Positions 1 through 6,798 of a DNA stretch of 10,867 nt are shown piece after piece. The DNA lies in assembly GCA_024959975.1 (NCBI GenBank), contig JANXFM010000187.1, forward strand, positions 1-10,867. The letters are read 5' to 3'. Both the position numbers and the translations under genes were made by a program. The first letter of the stretch is position 1, and every line of letters begins with the position of its first letter. Below the pieces are notes generated by a model. That model made no database searches, was not told the DNA's origin, and saw nothing but the letters and a program-made list of their open reading frames with translations. This DNA comes from Flavobacteriales bacterium (GTDB taxonomy: Bacteria > Bacteroidota > Bacteroidia > Flavobacteriales > UBA7430).

Positions 1-1214
1 TCTCCGTTTTCACGCATTTCCTTCCATTGAGCAACCCATCCCGGTAAACGACCTAAGGCAAACATTACCGTAAACATATCCGTAGGAATACCTAAAGCAC
101 GGTAAATAATACCGGAATAGAAATCAACATTTGGATACAAGCCTCTGTCGATAAAGTATTGATCTTTCAAAGCAACACCTTCCAATTCTTTTGCAATCTC
201 TAATACAGGATCATTAACTCCTAAGGCATCTAACACATCGTCAGCAGCTTTCTTAATGATACGAGCACGAGGGTCAAAGTTTTTATACACACGATGTCCG
301 AATCCCATTAAACGGAAAGGATCTGACTTATCTTTTGCTTTGGTAATGTATTTAGAAACATCTCCTCCGTCAGCTTTAATAGCTTCCAACATTTCGATAA
401 CCGCCTGGTTAGCCCCACCGTGAAGTGGCCCCCAAAGTGCAGCAATACCCGCAGAAATAGAGGCGTATAAACTGGCATGAGATGAACCAACAATACGAAC
501 CGTAGATGCAGAACAGTTTTGCTCATGATCGACATGAAGGATCAACAACTTATCCAATGCTTTAGTAATCACAGGATCTATATTATAATCTTCCGTTGGC
601 AAACCAAACATCATGCGCAGAAAGTTTGAACAGTAATCCAAACTATTATTTGGATACACCAATGGCTGACGCATGCGATTTTTAAATGCCCAGGCAGCCA
701 AAGTTGGCAACTTGGCAATGATACGGATAATCGTACCATTTACTTCTTCTACCGAACGATTCGGATCTAAAGACTTCGGATAGAAAGCAGTTAGTGCAGA
801 TACCAATGAAGAAAGTACGCCCATTGGATGCGCTTTAGAAGGGAAACCTTCTAAAATCGCTTTCACATCTTCATGAACCAAAGTATGTTGCGTAATTTCC
901 TGCTTAAAAGCACTCAATTCTTCCTGAGTAGGTAACTCACCATAAATTACTAAATAAGAAACTTCGATAAATGATGACTTATCTGCCAATTCTTCAATAG
1001 TATAACCTCTGTGGCGTAAAATTCCTTTTTCACCATCTAAAAATGTAATCGAACTCTCGGTAGAACCCGTATTCTTGAATCCTTTATCAATAGTAATAAG
1101 CCCTGAAGTATTCCTTAATTTACTAATATCAATAGCCTTTTCTCCCTCGCTACCTTCTACAACCGGCAGTTGGTAGCTCTTTCCTTCAAAGTTTAATTCT
1201 GCAAAATTTGACAT
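1..1214 (-). CDS. gltA: Citrate synthase, 3' end cut by window edge
   Basis: Condenses oxaloacetate and acetyl-CoA to citrate, the entry step of the TCA cycle, in the cytoplasm. The reading frame is open from ATG at 1214 to the window edge, giving 404 whole codons; bacterial citrate synthases of this type are about 428 residues, so only some 25 C-terminal residues are missing. The active-site pieces are all visible: DHEQN with His230, GPLHGGAN with His265, GFGHRVY with His307 and PNVDFYSG with Asp364, matching E. coli His229, His264, His305 and Asp362. The N-terminal segment before the core (MSNFAELNFEG...) resembles that of Gram-negative type II enzymes, which are often NADH-sensitive hexamers; whether this one is cannot be read from the sequence. 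It lies 75 bases behind eno, a larger gap than elsewhere here, so it may have its own promoter. No Shine-Dalgarno precedes the ATG. Confidence 0.97.
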   Translation of the reverse strand, partial: MSNFAELNFEGKSYQLPVVEGSEGEKAIDISKLRNTSGLITIDKGFKNTGSTESSITFLDGEKGILRHRGYTIEELADKSSFIEVSYLVIYGELPTQEELSAFKQEITQHTLVHEDVKAILEGFPSKAHPMGVLSSLVSALTAFYPKSLDPNRSVEEVNGTIIRIIAKLPTLAAWAFKNRMRQPLVYPNNSLDYCSNFLRMMFGLPTEDYNIDPVITKALDKLLILHVDHEQNCSASTVRIVGSSHASLYASISAGIAALWGPLHGGANQAVIEMLEAIKADGGDVSKYITKAKDKSDPFRLMGFGHRVYKNFDPRARIIKKAADDVLDALGVNDPVLEIAKELEGVALKDQYFIDRGLYPNVDFYSGIIYRALGIPTDMFTVMFALGRLPGWVAQWKEMRENG

Positions 1215-1258
1215 CTATGCGTTTATTGATCGTTAATTTATTCTGTTCGTCACATTGC

Positions 1259-1281
1259 AAAAATCAAAGCCAAACAGCTTT
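1259..1281 (-). terminator. Weak hairpin plus short T-run after eno
   Basis: In the 75-base gap between eno and gltA the minus strand reads AAAGC, a six-base loop, GCTTT, then GA and five Ts. The stem is only five pairs with two G-C pairs, so it is a marginal intrinsic terminator at best; it could let most polymerases read on into gltA. The rest of the gap (1215-1258) is AT-rich leader. A minus-strand GATTTTTG resembles the Bacteroidota -7 element TAnnTTTG in seven of eight positions if the two N are ignored, but I find no well-spaced -33 TTTG, so I do not call a promoter. Confidence 0.25.
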
Positions 1282-1289
1282 ATTTTTAC

Positions 1290-2579
1290 TTATTTCAAGA
1301 AACTAAAATTCTTACCCAAGAATATCGCCGTATCTCCCAATGCTTCTTCAATACGAAGTAACTGGTTGTACTTAGCCATACGATCAGAACGCGAAGCAGA
1401 TCCTGTTTTGATCTGTCCGGTATTTAATGCTACGGCTAAGTCAGCAATTGTATTGTCCTCTGTTTCTCCTGAGCGGTGGCTCATTACCGAAGTATAAGAA
1501 TTGATCTGTGCCATCTGCACAGCATTAATTGTTTCTGTTAAGGTACCAATTTGATTTACTTTTACCAAAAGTGAATTGGCGATACCTTCGTTTATTCCTC
1601 TGGATAAACGATCTACGTTTGTAACGAATAAATCGTCACCTACCAGTTGGATCTTATCTCCTAAACGCTCAGTCAGGCTTTTCCATCCGGCCCAATCATC
1701 TTCATCTAATCCATCCTCAATAGAAAGGATCGGATATTTCTTACACCAGTCAGCCCAATAATCAACCATCTCTGCAGAAGTTAATTTTTCGCCTGTTGAT
1801 TGGTGAAAGTGATAAACACCTTCTTCGGCATTGTAGAATTCAGAAGCTGCAGCATCCATAGAAACATAAACATCTTCACCCGGACGGTAACCTGCTTTTT
1901 CAATAGCGGTTAAAACCATCTCCATCGCTTCTACATTCGAACGTAAATTCGGTGCAAAACCACCTTCATCACCTACGTTTGTAGCCAAGCCTTTAGATTT
2001 CAAAACTGCCTTTAAATGGTGAAAAATTTCTGTACCCATTTTTAAGGACTGAGAGAAAGTTTCAGCTCCTACAGGCATCACCATAAACTCCTGAAAATCG
2101 ATTGCATTATCTGCATGCGATCCACCATTTAAGATATTCATCATTGGAATAGGAAGCGTACGTGCATTTACTCCACCAATGTAATTGTAAAGCATTTGTC
2201 CTGTTGATGCCGCTGCTGCTTTAGCACTCGCTAAAGAAATAGCCAACATCGCATTTGCCCCTAAAACTGCTTTATTAGGAGTACCATCAATATCAATCAT
2301 CAATTGATCAATTGCAGCTTGGTCTTCTACCGGCATTCCTACTAAAGAATCATAGAGAACTCCGTTTACATTGTCAACAGCTTTGAGAACGCCTTTTCCC
2401 ATGTAAACAGACTTATCGCCGTCTCTAAGCTCAACAGCTTCATGTTTACCAGTAGAGGCTCCGGAGGGAACAGCAGCACGTCCAAAAGCACCCGATTCAG
2501 TAACGATATCAACTTCTACAGTTGGATTACCTCTTGAATCGAGAATTTGGCGTGCGTGTATGTCAGAAATTAAAGTCAT
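1290..2579 (-). CDS. eno: Enolase (phosphopyruvate hydratase)
   Basis: Interconverts 2-phosphoglycerate and phosphoenolpyruvate in glycolysis and gluconeogenesis; a cytoplasmic, Mg-dependent enzyme. The 429-residue product is full length for bacterial enolases (about 430). The N-terminal capping domain holds the mobile loop SGASTG at 39-44. The TIM-barrel part holds GDEGG with Glu205, the metal ligands Asp242 (SMDAAASE), Glu288 (SIEDG) and Asp315 (LVGDD), the catalytic base Lys340 (LLVKVNQ), the signature MSHRSGETED with His368, and Lys391 (KTGSASRSDR) for substrate binding. By family knowledge these match E. coli Glu208, Asp246, Glu290, Asp317, Lys342, His370 and Lys393. It starts 7 bases after the carA stop with no Shine-Dalgarno sequence, so it is very likely co-transcribed with carA. 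Nothing is missing or unusual in the protein. Confidence 0.99.
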   Translation of the reverse strand: MTLISDIHARQILDSRGNPTVEVDIVTESGAFGRAAVPSGASTGKHEAVELRDGDKSVYMGKGVLKAVDNVNGVLYDSLVGMPVEDQAAIDQLMIDIDGTPNKAVLGANAMLAISLASAKAAAASTGQMLYNYIGGVNARTLPIPMMNILNGGSHADNAIDFQEFMVMPVGAETFSQSLKMGTEIFHHLKAVLKSKGLATNVGDEGGFAPNLRSNVEAMEMVLTAIEKAGYRPGEDVYVSMDAAASEFYNAEEGVYHFHQSTGEKLTSAEMVDYWADWCKKYPILSIEDGLDEDDWAGWKSLTERLGDKIQLVGDDLFVTNVDRLSRGINEGIANSLLVKVNQIGTLTETINAVQMAQINSYTSVMSHRSGETEDNTIADLAVALNTGQIKTGSASRSDRMAKYNQLLRIEEALGDTAIFLGKNFSFLK

Positions 2580-2586
2580 TTTAGAA

Positions 2587-3696
2587 CTAGTTTTTGTGTG
2601 TTTTGATATGATCTACAAACTGATCGAATAAGTAACGAGAATCGTGTGGCCCCGGAGATGATTCCGGGTGGTATTGTACCGAAAAGCACAAACGATCTTT
2701 CAGCCGAATACCTTCAACCGTATTGTCATTTAAATTTTTGTGTGTAAGGACGATATTATCATGTCCTTCTAAACTTTCCATGCTAATGGAAAAACCATGG
2801 TTTTGTGAAGTAATTTCACCTTTACCTGTTTCCAAATTAAAAACCGGGTGATTAATACCTCTGTGACCATTGTGCATTTTGTAAGTTGTTAAGCCTGAGG
2901 AAAGACCTATCATTTGGTGTCCTAAACAAATCCCGAATATGGGTAGTCCTGCTTCTAATACCTTAGTTACTTCAGCAATTACCTTTGGCATCGCACTTGG
3001 GTCACCAGGGCCATTAGAAAGGAAGAAACCATCAGGGTTCCACGCCAACATATCTTCCATAGAAGTATGCATAGGGAAAATTTTTAAGAAACATCCTCTA
3101 TCAGCTAAACAACGTAAAATATTTCTCTTCACTCCTAAATCGAGAACAGCGACTCTGTAGTCTGCATTCTCATCACCAAAAGTGTAAGCTTCTTTAGTAG
3201 ATACCGTAGACGAAAGCTCTAAACCTTCCATGCTTGGTACTTTAGCCAATTCAGCCTTTAAGAACTCAATATCGGTAATCTCTGAAGAGATAATTGCATT
3301 CATCGCACCTTTATCTCGTACATAACGCACAAGGGCACGCGTATCTACATCACAGATCGCAACCAACCCTTCTTTTTCGTAGTATTCTTGTAAAGACATA
3401 CTAGAAGCCGGACGCGAATTGTGATTGTTAAAATCCTTACAGATCAATCCGGAAATTTTAACACTTTCCGATTCTACCTCATCATCATGAACACCATAAT
3501 TACCAATATGTGCATTGGTAGTTAGCATCAATTGTCCGGTATACGAAGGATCCGTAAAAATTTCCTGATACCCTGTCATTCCGGTATTAAAACAGACTTC
3601 TCCTGTTGCAGTTCCTTTCAAACCTGCAGCATTTCCATGAAAAATGGTTCCATCTTCCAGAAGTAGTACGGCTTTTTGTTTCGCTTGGTATTTCAT
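2587..3696 (-). CDS. carA: Carbamoyl-phosphate synthetase small (glutaminase) subunit
   Basis: Hydrolyses glutamine and passes ammonia to the large subunit CarB, which makes carbamoyl phosphate for pyrimidines and arginine. I start it at the ATG at 3694-3696 (369 residues); an in-frame TTG lies immediately upstream but there is no reason to prefer it. The N-terminal CarA-specific domain (about 1-145, with GEVCFNTGMTGYQE) is followed by a class I glutamine amidotransferase domain (about 181-365) with SNGPGDPS, the nucleophile Cys257 in GICLGHQ, and His343 and Glu345 in QYHPE, so the catalytic triad is complete. Length fits the family (360-385). carB is not in this window. The start lies just 17 bases beyond the T-run of the terminator that follows rplQ, so expression probably depends on read-through or on a promoter upstream of that hairpin. 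eno follows after 7 bases. Confidence 0.98.
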   Translation of the reverse strand: MKYQAKQKAVLLLEDGTIFHGNAAGLKGTATGEVCFNTGMTGYQEIFTDPSYTGQLMLTTNAHIGNYGVHDDEVESESVKISGLICKDFNNHNSRPASSMSLQEYYEKEGLVAICDVDTRALVRYVRDKGAMNAIISSEITDIEFLKAELAKVPSMEGLELSSTVSTKEAYTFGDENADYRVAVLDLGVKRNILRCLADRGCFLKIFPMHTSMEDMLAWNPDGFFLSNGPGDPSAMPKVIAEVTKVLEAGLPIFGICLGHQMIGLSSGLTTYKMHNGHRGINHPVFNLETGKGEITSQNHGFSISMESLEGHDNIVLTHKNLNDNTVEGIRLKDRLCFSVQYHPESSPGPHDSRYLFDQFVDHIKTHKN

Positions 3697-3713
3697 CAAA
3701 GTTTAAAAGTCAT
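3696..3713 (-). other. Possible five-codon minicistron coupled to carA start
   Basis: Directly after the terminator T-run the minus strand reads ATG ACT TTT AAA CTT TGA, encoding MTFKL. The TGA stop shares its last base with the carA ATG (TGATG), the geometry used in translational coupling. No Shine-Dalgarno is present and an ORF this short arises easily by chance in AT-rich DNA, so this is a possibility only. Confidence 0.15.
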
Positions 3714-3747
3714 AAAAAAAGGGATAAAGCCAAAGCCCTACCCTTTT
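3714..3747 (-). terminator. Rho-independent terminator after rplQ
   Basis: Transcribed from the minus strand the site forms AAAAGGG + TAGGGC, a TTTG tetraloop, then GCTTTA, one bulged T, and CCCTTTT, followed at once by more Ts, making an uninterrupted run of seven (plus-strand A at 3714-3720). The stem has about 13 pairs with one bulge and two G-T wobbles. It begins 34 bases after the rplQ stop and marks the 3' end of the ribosomal protein transcript. Because it also sits 17 bases before carA, it could work as an attenuator rather than a full stop. Confidence 0.8.
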
Positions 3748-3750
3748 ATT

Positions 3751-3769
3751 TATATTCTAGAGAATGATA
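3751..3769 (-). other. Small AT-rich hairpin between rplQ and the terminator
   Basis: ATTC, a four-base loop, and GAAT form a short stem that can be lengthened by three A-T pairs past one bulged base. It lies between the rplQ stop and the intrinsic terminator. It is thermodynamically weak and may be chance; it could equally be a 3'-end processing or stabilising element. I see no matching promoter motif in it. Confidence 0.2.
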
Positions 3770-3780
3770 TAAATTGTCCC

Positions 3781-4359
3781 TTATGCATCTTGATTTTCAT
3801 CATTCGCATCATCAGACTTTTTCTCTTCAGTAGCAGGAGCTTCTTCAGTAGCAGCTTCAGCCGTCGGAGTTTCCTCTACAACCTGAGCTTCTTCAACAGC
3901 AGGTGTTTCCTCAACAGCAGAACCTTCTTCTACATTAGCCGTAGTTTTCTTACGTCTACGTGTTTTTGTTTTCTTAGCCTCTTTACCATTCGTGTAAACT
4001 TCGTTGAAATCAACCAACTCAATCATACACATTTCAGCATTATCACCTAAACGATTTCCTGTTTTGATGATACGAGTATATCCACCAGGACGATCACCTA
4101 CTTTAGAAGAAACAACACCAAATAATTCTTTGATGGTTTCTTTTTGTCTTAGGTAACTAAACACTACTCTGCGAGAGTGCGTAGAATCGTCTTTTGCTTT
4201 TGTGATTAAAGGCTCAACATATTGTTTTAATGCTTTCGCCTTAGCCACAGTTGTATTTATTCTTTTGTACTCAATCAATGAACAAGCCATGTTTGATAAC
4301 ATCGCTTTACGATGTGCAGCCTTTCTTCCTAAGTGATTGAATTTTTTTCCGTGTCTCAT
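3781..4359 (-). CDS. rplQ: Large-subunit ribosomal protein L17 with acidic C-terminal tail
   Basis: L17 binds 23S rRNA near the peptide exit side of the 50S subunit. Residues 1 to about 123 are the conserved core: MRHGKKFNHLGRKAAHRKAM at the start, the HSRRVVFSYL region, and GDRPGGYTRIIKTGNRLGD at 88-106. Bacterial L17 is usually 115-130 residues; this one has 192. The excess is a basic linker (126-138, Lys/Arg-rich) followed by an Ala/Glu/Thr/Pro tail (143-192) with hexapeptide repeats such as AVEETP at 148-153 and VVEETP at 160-165. Such tails on L17 are, to my knowledge, common in Bacteroidota; their role is not established. It starts 5 bases after the rpoA stop, in the usual last place of the alpha operon, and is followed by the terminator. 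An AAGGG lies only two bases before the ATG, too close for a normal Shine-Dalgarno. Confidence 0.98.
   Translation of the reverse strand: MRHGKKFNHLGRKAAHRKAMLSNMACSLIEYKRINTTVAKAKALKQYVEPLITKAKDDSTHSRRVVFSYLRQKETIKELFGVVSSKVGDRPGGYTRIIKTGNRLGDNAEMCMIELVDFNEVYTNGKEAKKTKTRRRKKTTANVEEGSAVEETPAVEEAQVVEETPTAEAATEEAPATEEKKSDDANDENQDA
3829..3918 (-). repeat. 18-base periodic repeat inside rplQ tail
   Basis: The stretch coding for L17 residues 148-177 has an 18-base period. Plus-strand CTTCAGTAGCAG occurs at 3825-3836 and 3843-3854, and TCAACAGCAG at 3893-3902 and 3911-3920, each pair exactly 18 bases apart. The matching peptide units are AVEETP, AVEEAQ, VVEETP and related hexamers. The DNA-level identity suggests growth by slippage or tandem duplication, not protein-level selection alone. 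Confidence 0.6.
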
Positions 4360-4364
4360 GACCC

Positions 4365-5357
4365 TTATTCGTTATCTAATTTGTACTTAGAAGTGTCCAT
4401 ACCAAATGACAGACCTTTCACAGCAACCAGTTCATCTAATTCAGTCAACGATTTTTTACCAAAGTTTCTAAACTTCATTAAATCGCTTTTGTTAAAAGTA
4501 ACCAAGTCTCCTAATGTTTCCACTTCAGCAGCTTTTAAGCAATTTAATGCTCTTACCGAAAGATCCATCTCTGTCAATTTCGAGTGTAGAAGTTGTCTCA
4601 TCTTAAGAGATTCTTCATCATACTGATTTTCTGATGCTGTTTCTTCATCCTCTAAAGAAATACGATCATCAGAGAATAACATAAAGTGGTGAATTAATAT
4701 CTTGGAAGCCTCAGTTAAAGCATCTTTAGGATTGATAGAACCGTCAGTGCTAACTTCAAAGATCAACTTTTCATAGTCAGTCTTTTGTTCTACACGGAAA
4801 TTCTCAATCTCAAACTTCACATTCTTGATCGGTGTAAAGATAGAATCTGTTGCAATCGTTCCAAGAGGCATCTCTTCTATGTTTTGCTCCTCAGAAGTAA
4901 CAAATCCACGTCCTTTGACAATGGTTAATACCATATCAATCTCCACCTTAGAATCCATATTACAGATTACTAAATCAGGATTTAAAACCTGAAAACCGGA
5001 AATAAACTTCCCGATATCACCGGCTTTTAATTGTTCTTGTTTGGATACTGACACATGAATGGTTTCATTCTCAACATCTTCCACCTGCTTCTTAAAACGA
5101 ACCTGTTTTAAATTCAAGATGATCTCTGTAACATCTTCAACTACACCTTCAATAGTAGAGAACTCATGTTCAACATCTTCAATGCGTACAGAAGAAATGG
5201 CAAATCCTTCTAAAGAAGAAAGTAGCACTCTGCGCAGAGCATTTCCGATCGTTAAACCATAACCAGGTTCTAATGGGCGAAACTCAAATTGACCAAAATT
5301 GTCAGTCGAGTTTACCATGAATACTCTATCCGGTTTTTGGAAATTTAATATTGCCAT
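4365..5357 (-). CDS. rpoA: DNA-directed RNA polymerase alpha subunit
   Basis: Alpha dimerises to scaffold beta and beta-prime, and its C-terminal domain contacts promoter DNA and activators. The 330-residue product is full length (E. coli 329). The N-terminal domain (1 to about 232) shows the dimer/beta-contact helix GNALRRVLLSS at 38-48 and the GVVEDVTEI loop at 71-79. A strongly acidic linker (about 234-250, rich in Glu/Asp) leads to the C-terminal domain (about 255-320). There the DNA-contact residues match E. coli Arg265, Asn268, Gly296, Lys298, Ser299 and Glu302: Arg269, Asn272, Gly300, Lys302, Ser303 and Glu306. A short tail (DTSKYKLDNE) follows. It lies 30 bases after rpsD and 5 bases before rplQ, the normal alpha-operon place. 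No Shine-Dalgarno precedes the ATG. Confidence 0.99.
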   Translation of the reverse strand: MAILNFQKPDRVFMVNSTDNFGQFEFRPLEPGYGLTIGNALRRVLLSSLEGFAISSVRIEDVEHEFSTIEGVVEDVTEIILNLKQVRFKKQVEDVENETIHVSVSKQEQLKAGDIGKFISGFQVLNPDLVICNMDSKVEIDMVLTIVKGRGFVTSEEQNIEEMPLGTIATDSIFTPIKNVKFEIENFRVEQKTDYEKLIFEVSTDGSINPKDALTEASKILIHHFMLFSDDRISLEDEETASENQYDEESLKMRQLLHSKLTEMDLSVRALNCLKAAEVETLGDLVTFNKSDLMKFRNFGKKSLTELDELVAVKGLSFGMDTSKYKLDNE

Positions 5358-5387
5358 ATGCTAAATCTTTAACGTGTCTATATTATT

Positions 5388-5993
5388 TTACTTAGAATAC
5401 AATTCTACGATCAACTGTTCCTTAATATTTTCAGGAATTTGTGAGCGTTCAGGAACTGCAACAAAAGTACCTTTTAACGAGTCAGAACTGAATTCCAACC
5501 ACTCATAAACGCTTGAATTTGCTTTTACAGAGTCTGTAATCGCTTCAAGAGCCTTAGATTTCTCACGTACTTCAATTACATCACCCGGACGTAAAGAATA
5601 TGAAGGTATATTTACAATACCACCATTTACTGTAATATGACGGTGAGAAACCAACTGACGTGCTCCACTACGAGTAGGCGAAATACCCATTCTGTAAACA
5701 GCATTATCTAATCTTCTTTCGCACAATTGCAATAGTATTTCACCCGTTACACCTGTTTTAGAAGATGCATTTTTGTATAAATTACGGAATTGCTTTTCAA
5801 GTATTCCGTAAGTATATTTTGCTTTTTGCTTTTCCAGAAGTTGTACGGAGTACTCTGACTTCTTAGATCTTCTACGTGAGTTTCCGTGTTGACCTGGAGC
5901 ATAATTTTTTTTCTCCAAAGATTTGTCAGCACCGAAGATTGCCTCACCGAATCTACGAGCAATTTTGGTTTTTGGACCTGTATATCTTGCCAT
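5388..5993 (-). CDS. rpsD: Small-subunit ribosomal protein S4
   Basis: S4 is a primary 16S rRNA binder that starts assembly of the 30S body and helps guard decoding accuracy with S5. The product has 201 residues, close to the usual 200-206. The N-terminal domain begins MARYTGPKTKIARRFGE and has the conserved YAPGQHG at 31-37. The S4 RNA-binding domain (about 92-155) includes RRLDNAVYRMG, SRHIT-like SHRHITVNGG at 116-125 and the PGDVIEV turn at 136-142. The N-terminal part has no Cys cluster, so this is the zinc-free form of S4. In many bacteria S4 represses the alpha operon by binding the leader RNA near rpsM; I cannot identify such a pseudoknot target here. It lies 19 bases after rpsK. Confidence 0.99.
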   Translation of the reverse strand: MARYTGPKTKIARRFGEAIFGADKSLEKKNYAPGQHGNSRRRSKKSEYSVQLLEKQKAKYTYGILEKQFRNLYKNASSKTGVTGEILLQLCERRLDNAVYRMGISPTRSGARQLVSHRHITVNGGIVNIPSYSLRPGDVIEVREKSKALEAITDSVKANSSVYEWLEFSSDSLKGTFVAVPERSQIPENIKEQLIVELYSK

Positions 5994-6012
5994 GTCTTAG
6001 ATTTTAAAGGGA

Positions 6013-6393
6013 TTAAACTCTTCTACGTTTAGGTGGTCTACAACCATTGTGTGGTTGTGGAGTAACATCTACAATTTCAGATACCTGAATTCCGTTATTG
6101 TGTAAAGTACGGATTGCAGATTCACGACCATTACCTGGTCCCTTCACATAAACTTTAACTTTTCTCAAACCTGCTTCGTGAGCAACTTTTGCGCAATCTT
6201 CAGCAGCTGTTTGAGCAGCATACGGAGTATTCTTCTTAGAACCTCTAAATCCTTGCTTACCCGCAGATGACCATGAAATTACTTGGCCTGCATTATTGGT
6301 AAGAGAGATGATGATGTTGTTGAAAGACGCATGGATATGAGCCTGTCCGACAGCCTCAACCTTTACGTTTCTCTTTTTGTTTGTCTTAGCCAT
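6013..6393 (-). CDS. rpsK: Small-subunit ribosomal protein S11
   Basis: S11 sits on the 30S platform and helps shape the mRNA exit path near the E site. The 126-residue length is normal. A basic N-terminus (MAKTNKKRNVKVE) leads to the fold with AHIHASFNN at 18-26, the SSAGKQGFRGSKK segment at 42-54 and the KGPGNGRE loop at 84-91. The C-terminal PHNGCRPPKRRRV tail is the family signature; its Asn116-Gly117 pair is the site that, in E. coli S11, turns into isoaspartate. It lies 9 bases after rpsM and 19 bases before rpsD, as in other alpha operons. The upstream TAGGTAG is at best a very weak ribosome-binding match. Confidence 0.99.
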   Translation of the reverse strand: MAKTNKKRNVKVEAVGQAHIHASFNNIIISLTNNAGQVISWSSAGKQGFRGSKKNTPYAAQTAAEDCAKVAHEAGLRKVKVYVKGPGNGRESAIRTLHNNGIQVSEIVDVTPQPHNGCRPPKRRRV

Positions 6394-6402
6394 AGCTACC
6401 TA

Positions 6403-6777
6403 CTATTTAGTTGCTTTCTTTTTGTTAGCAACAGTTTTTCTTCTACCTTTTCTCGTACGGGAGTTGTTTTTGGTTCTTTGACCTCTTAACGGTAATCCCG
6501 AACGATGACGCTGCCCTCTGTTACATCCAATATCCATCAATCGCTTGATGTTTAATTGAACTTCAGATCTTAACTCACCTTCGATAGTGTAGTCTGATAT
6601 GATGGTACGAATTTGACTCAATTCGTCATCATTCCAATCCTGAACCTTTGTGTTTAGATCAACACCGGCCTTAGTAAGGATTTTCTGTGCACGAGTTCTG
6701 CCTATACCAAAGATATAAGTTAACCCGATTTCTCCTCTTTTATTTGTAGGTAAATCTACCCCTGCAATTCTTGCCAT
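6403..6777 (-). CDS. rpsM: Small-subunit ribosomal protein S13
   Basis: S13 is in the 30S head, touches the P-site tRNA with its C-terminal tail, and forms bridges to the 50S subunit. It has 124 residues (E. coli 118). The N-terminal MARIAGVDLP and helix-turn segment TYIFGIGRTRAQKIL at 20-34 are typical; the CNRGQRHRSGLPLRGQRT region at about 84-101 is the family signature, and the tail is Lys/Arg-rich as needed to reach tRNA. The leader before the ATG holds a run of nine As (plus-strand Ts at 6782-6790) in place of a Shine-Dalgarno sequence. It follows rpmJ by 21 bases. Confidence 0.99.
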   Translation of the reverse strand: MARIAGVDLPTNKRGEIGLTYIFGIGRTRAQKILTKAGVDLNTKVQDWNDDELSQIRTIISDYTIEGELRSEVQLNIKRLMDIGCNRGQRHRSGLPLRGQRTKNNSRTRKGRRKTVANKKKATK

Positions 6778-6798
6778 AGAATTTTTTTTTGATCAGGT

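Noticed and set aside
308..535. Minus-strand frame of 75 codons inside gltA
   Set aside because: Out of frame with citrate synthase, whose active-site residues span the same bases in the true frame.
1255..1497. Open frame on the plus strand opposite the 3' end of eno
   Set aside because: Antisense to a complete, well-conserved enolase; the peptide has no recognisable features and no promoter or ribosome-binding site is seen.
3697..3699. In-frame TTG as an alternative carA start
   Set aside because: The ATG directly after it starts the usual MKYQ-type N-terminus; all other genes here use ATG.
3697..3780. A riboswitch in front of carA
   Set aside because: Only 84 bases are available, mostly a simple terminator hairpin; no known aptamer pattern is visible.
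3676..4050. 124-codon plus-strand frame opposite the rplQ tail and the rplQ-carA gap
   Set aside because: It is the complement of the repetitive Glu/Ala-rich rplQ tail, giving an artificial Ser/Phe-rich peptide, and it runs through the terminator hairpin.
4336..4364. AAGGG before rplQ as a Shine-Dalgarno site
   Set aside because: It ends only two bases before the ATG, too close for normal pairing with 16S rRNA.
5358..5387. An internal promoter in the 30-base rpsD-rpoA gap
   Set aside because: No TAnnTTTG-like -7 element or spaced TTTG is seen on the minus strand, and the gap is AT-rich as elsewhere.
5747..5962. Second minus-strand frame inside rpsD
   Set aside because: A shifted-frame shadow of S4, with no family resemblance.
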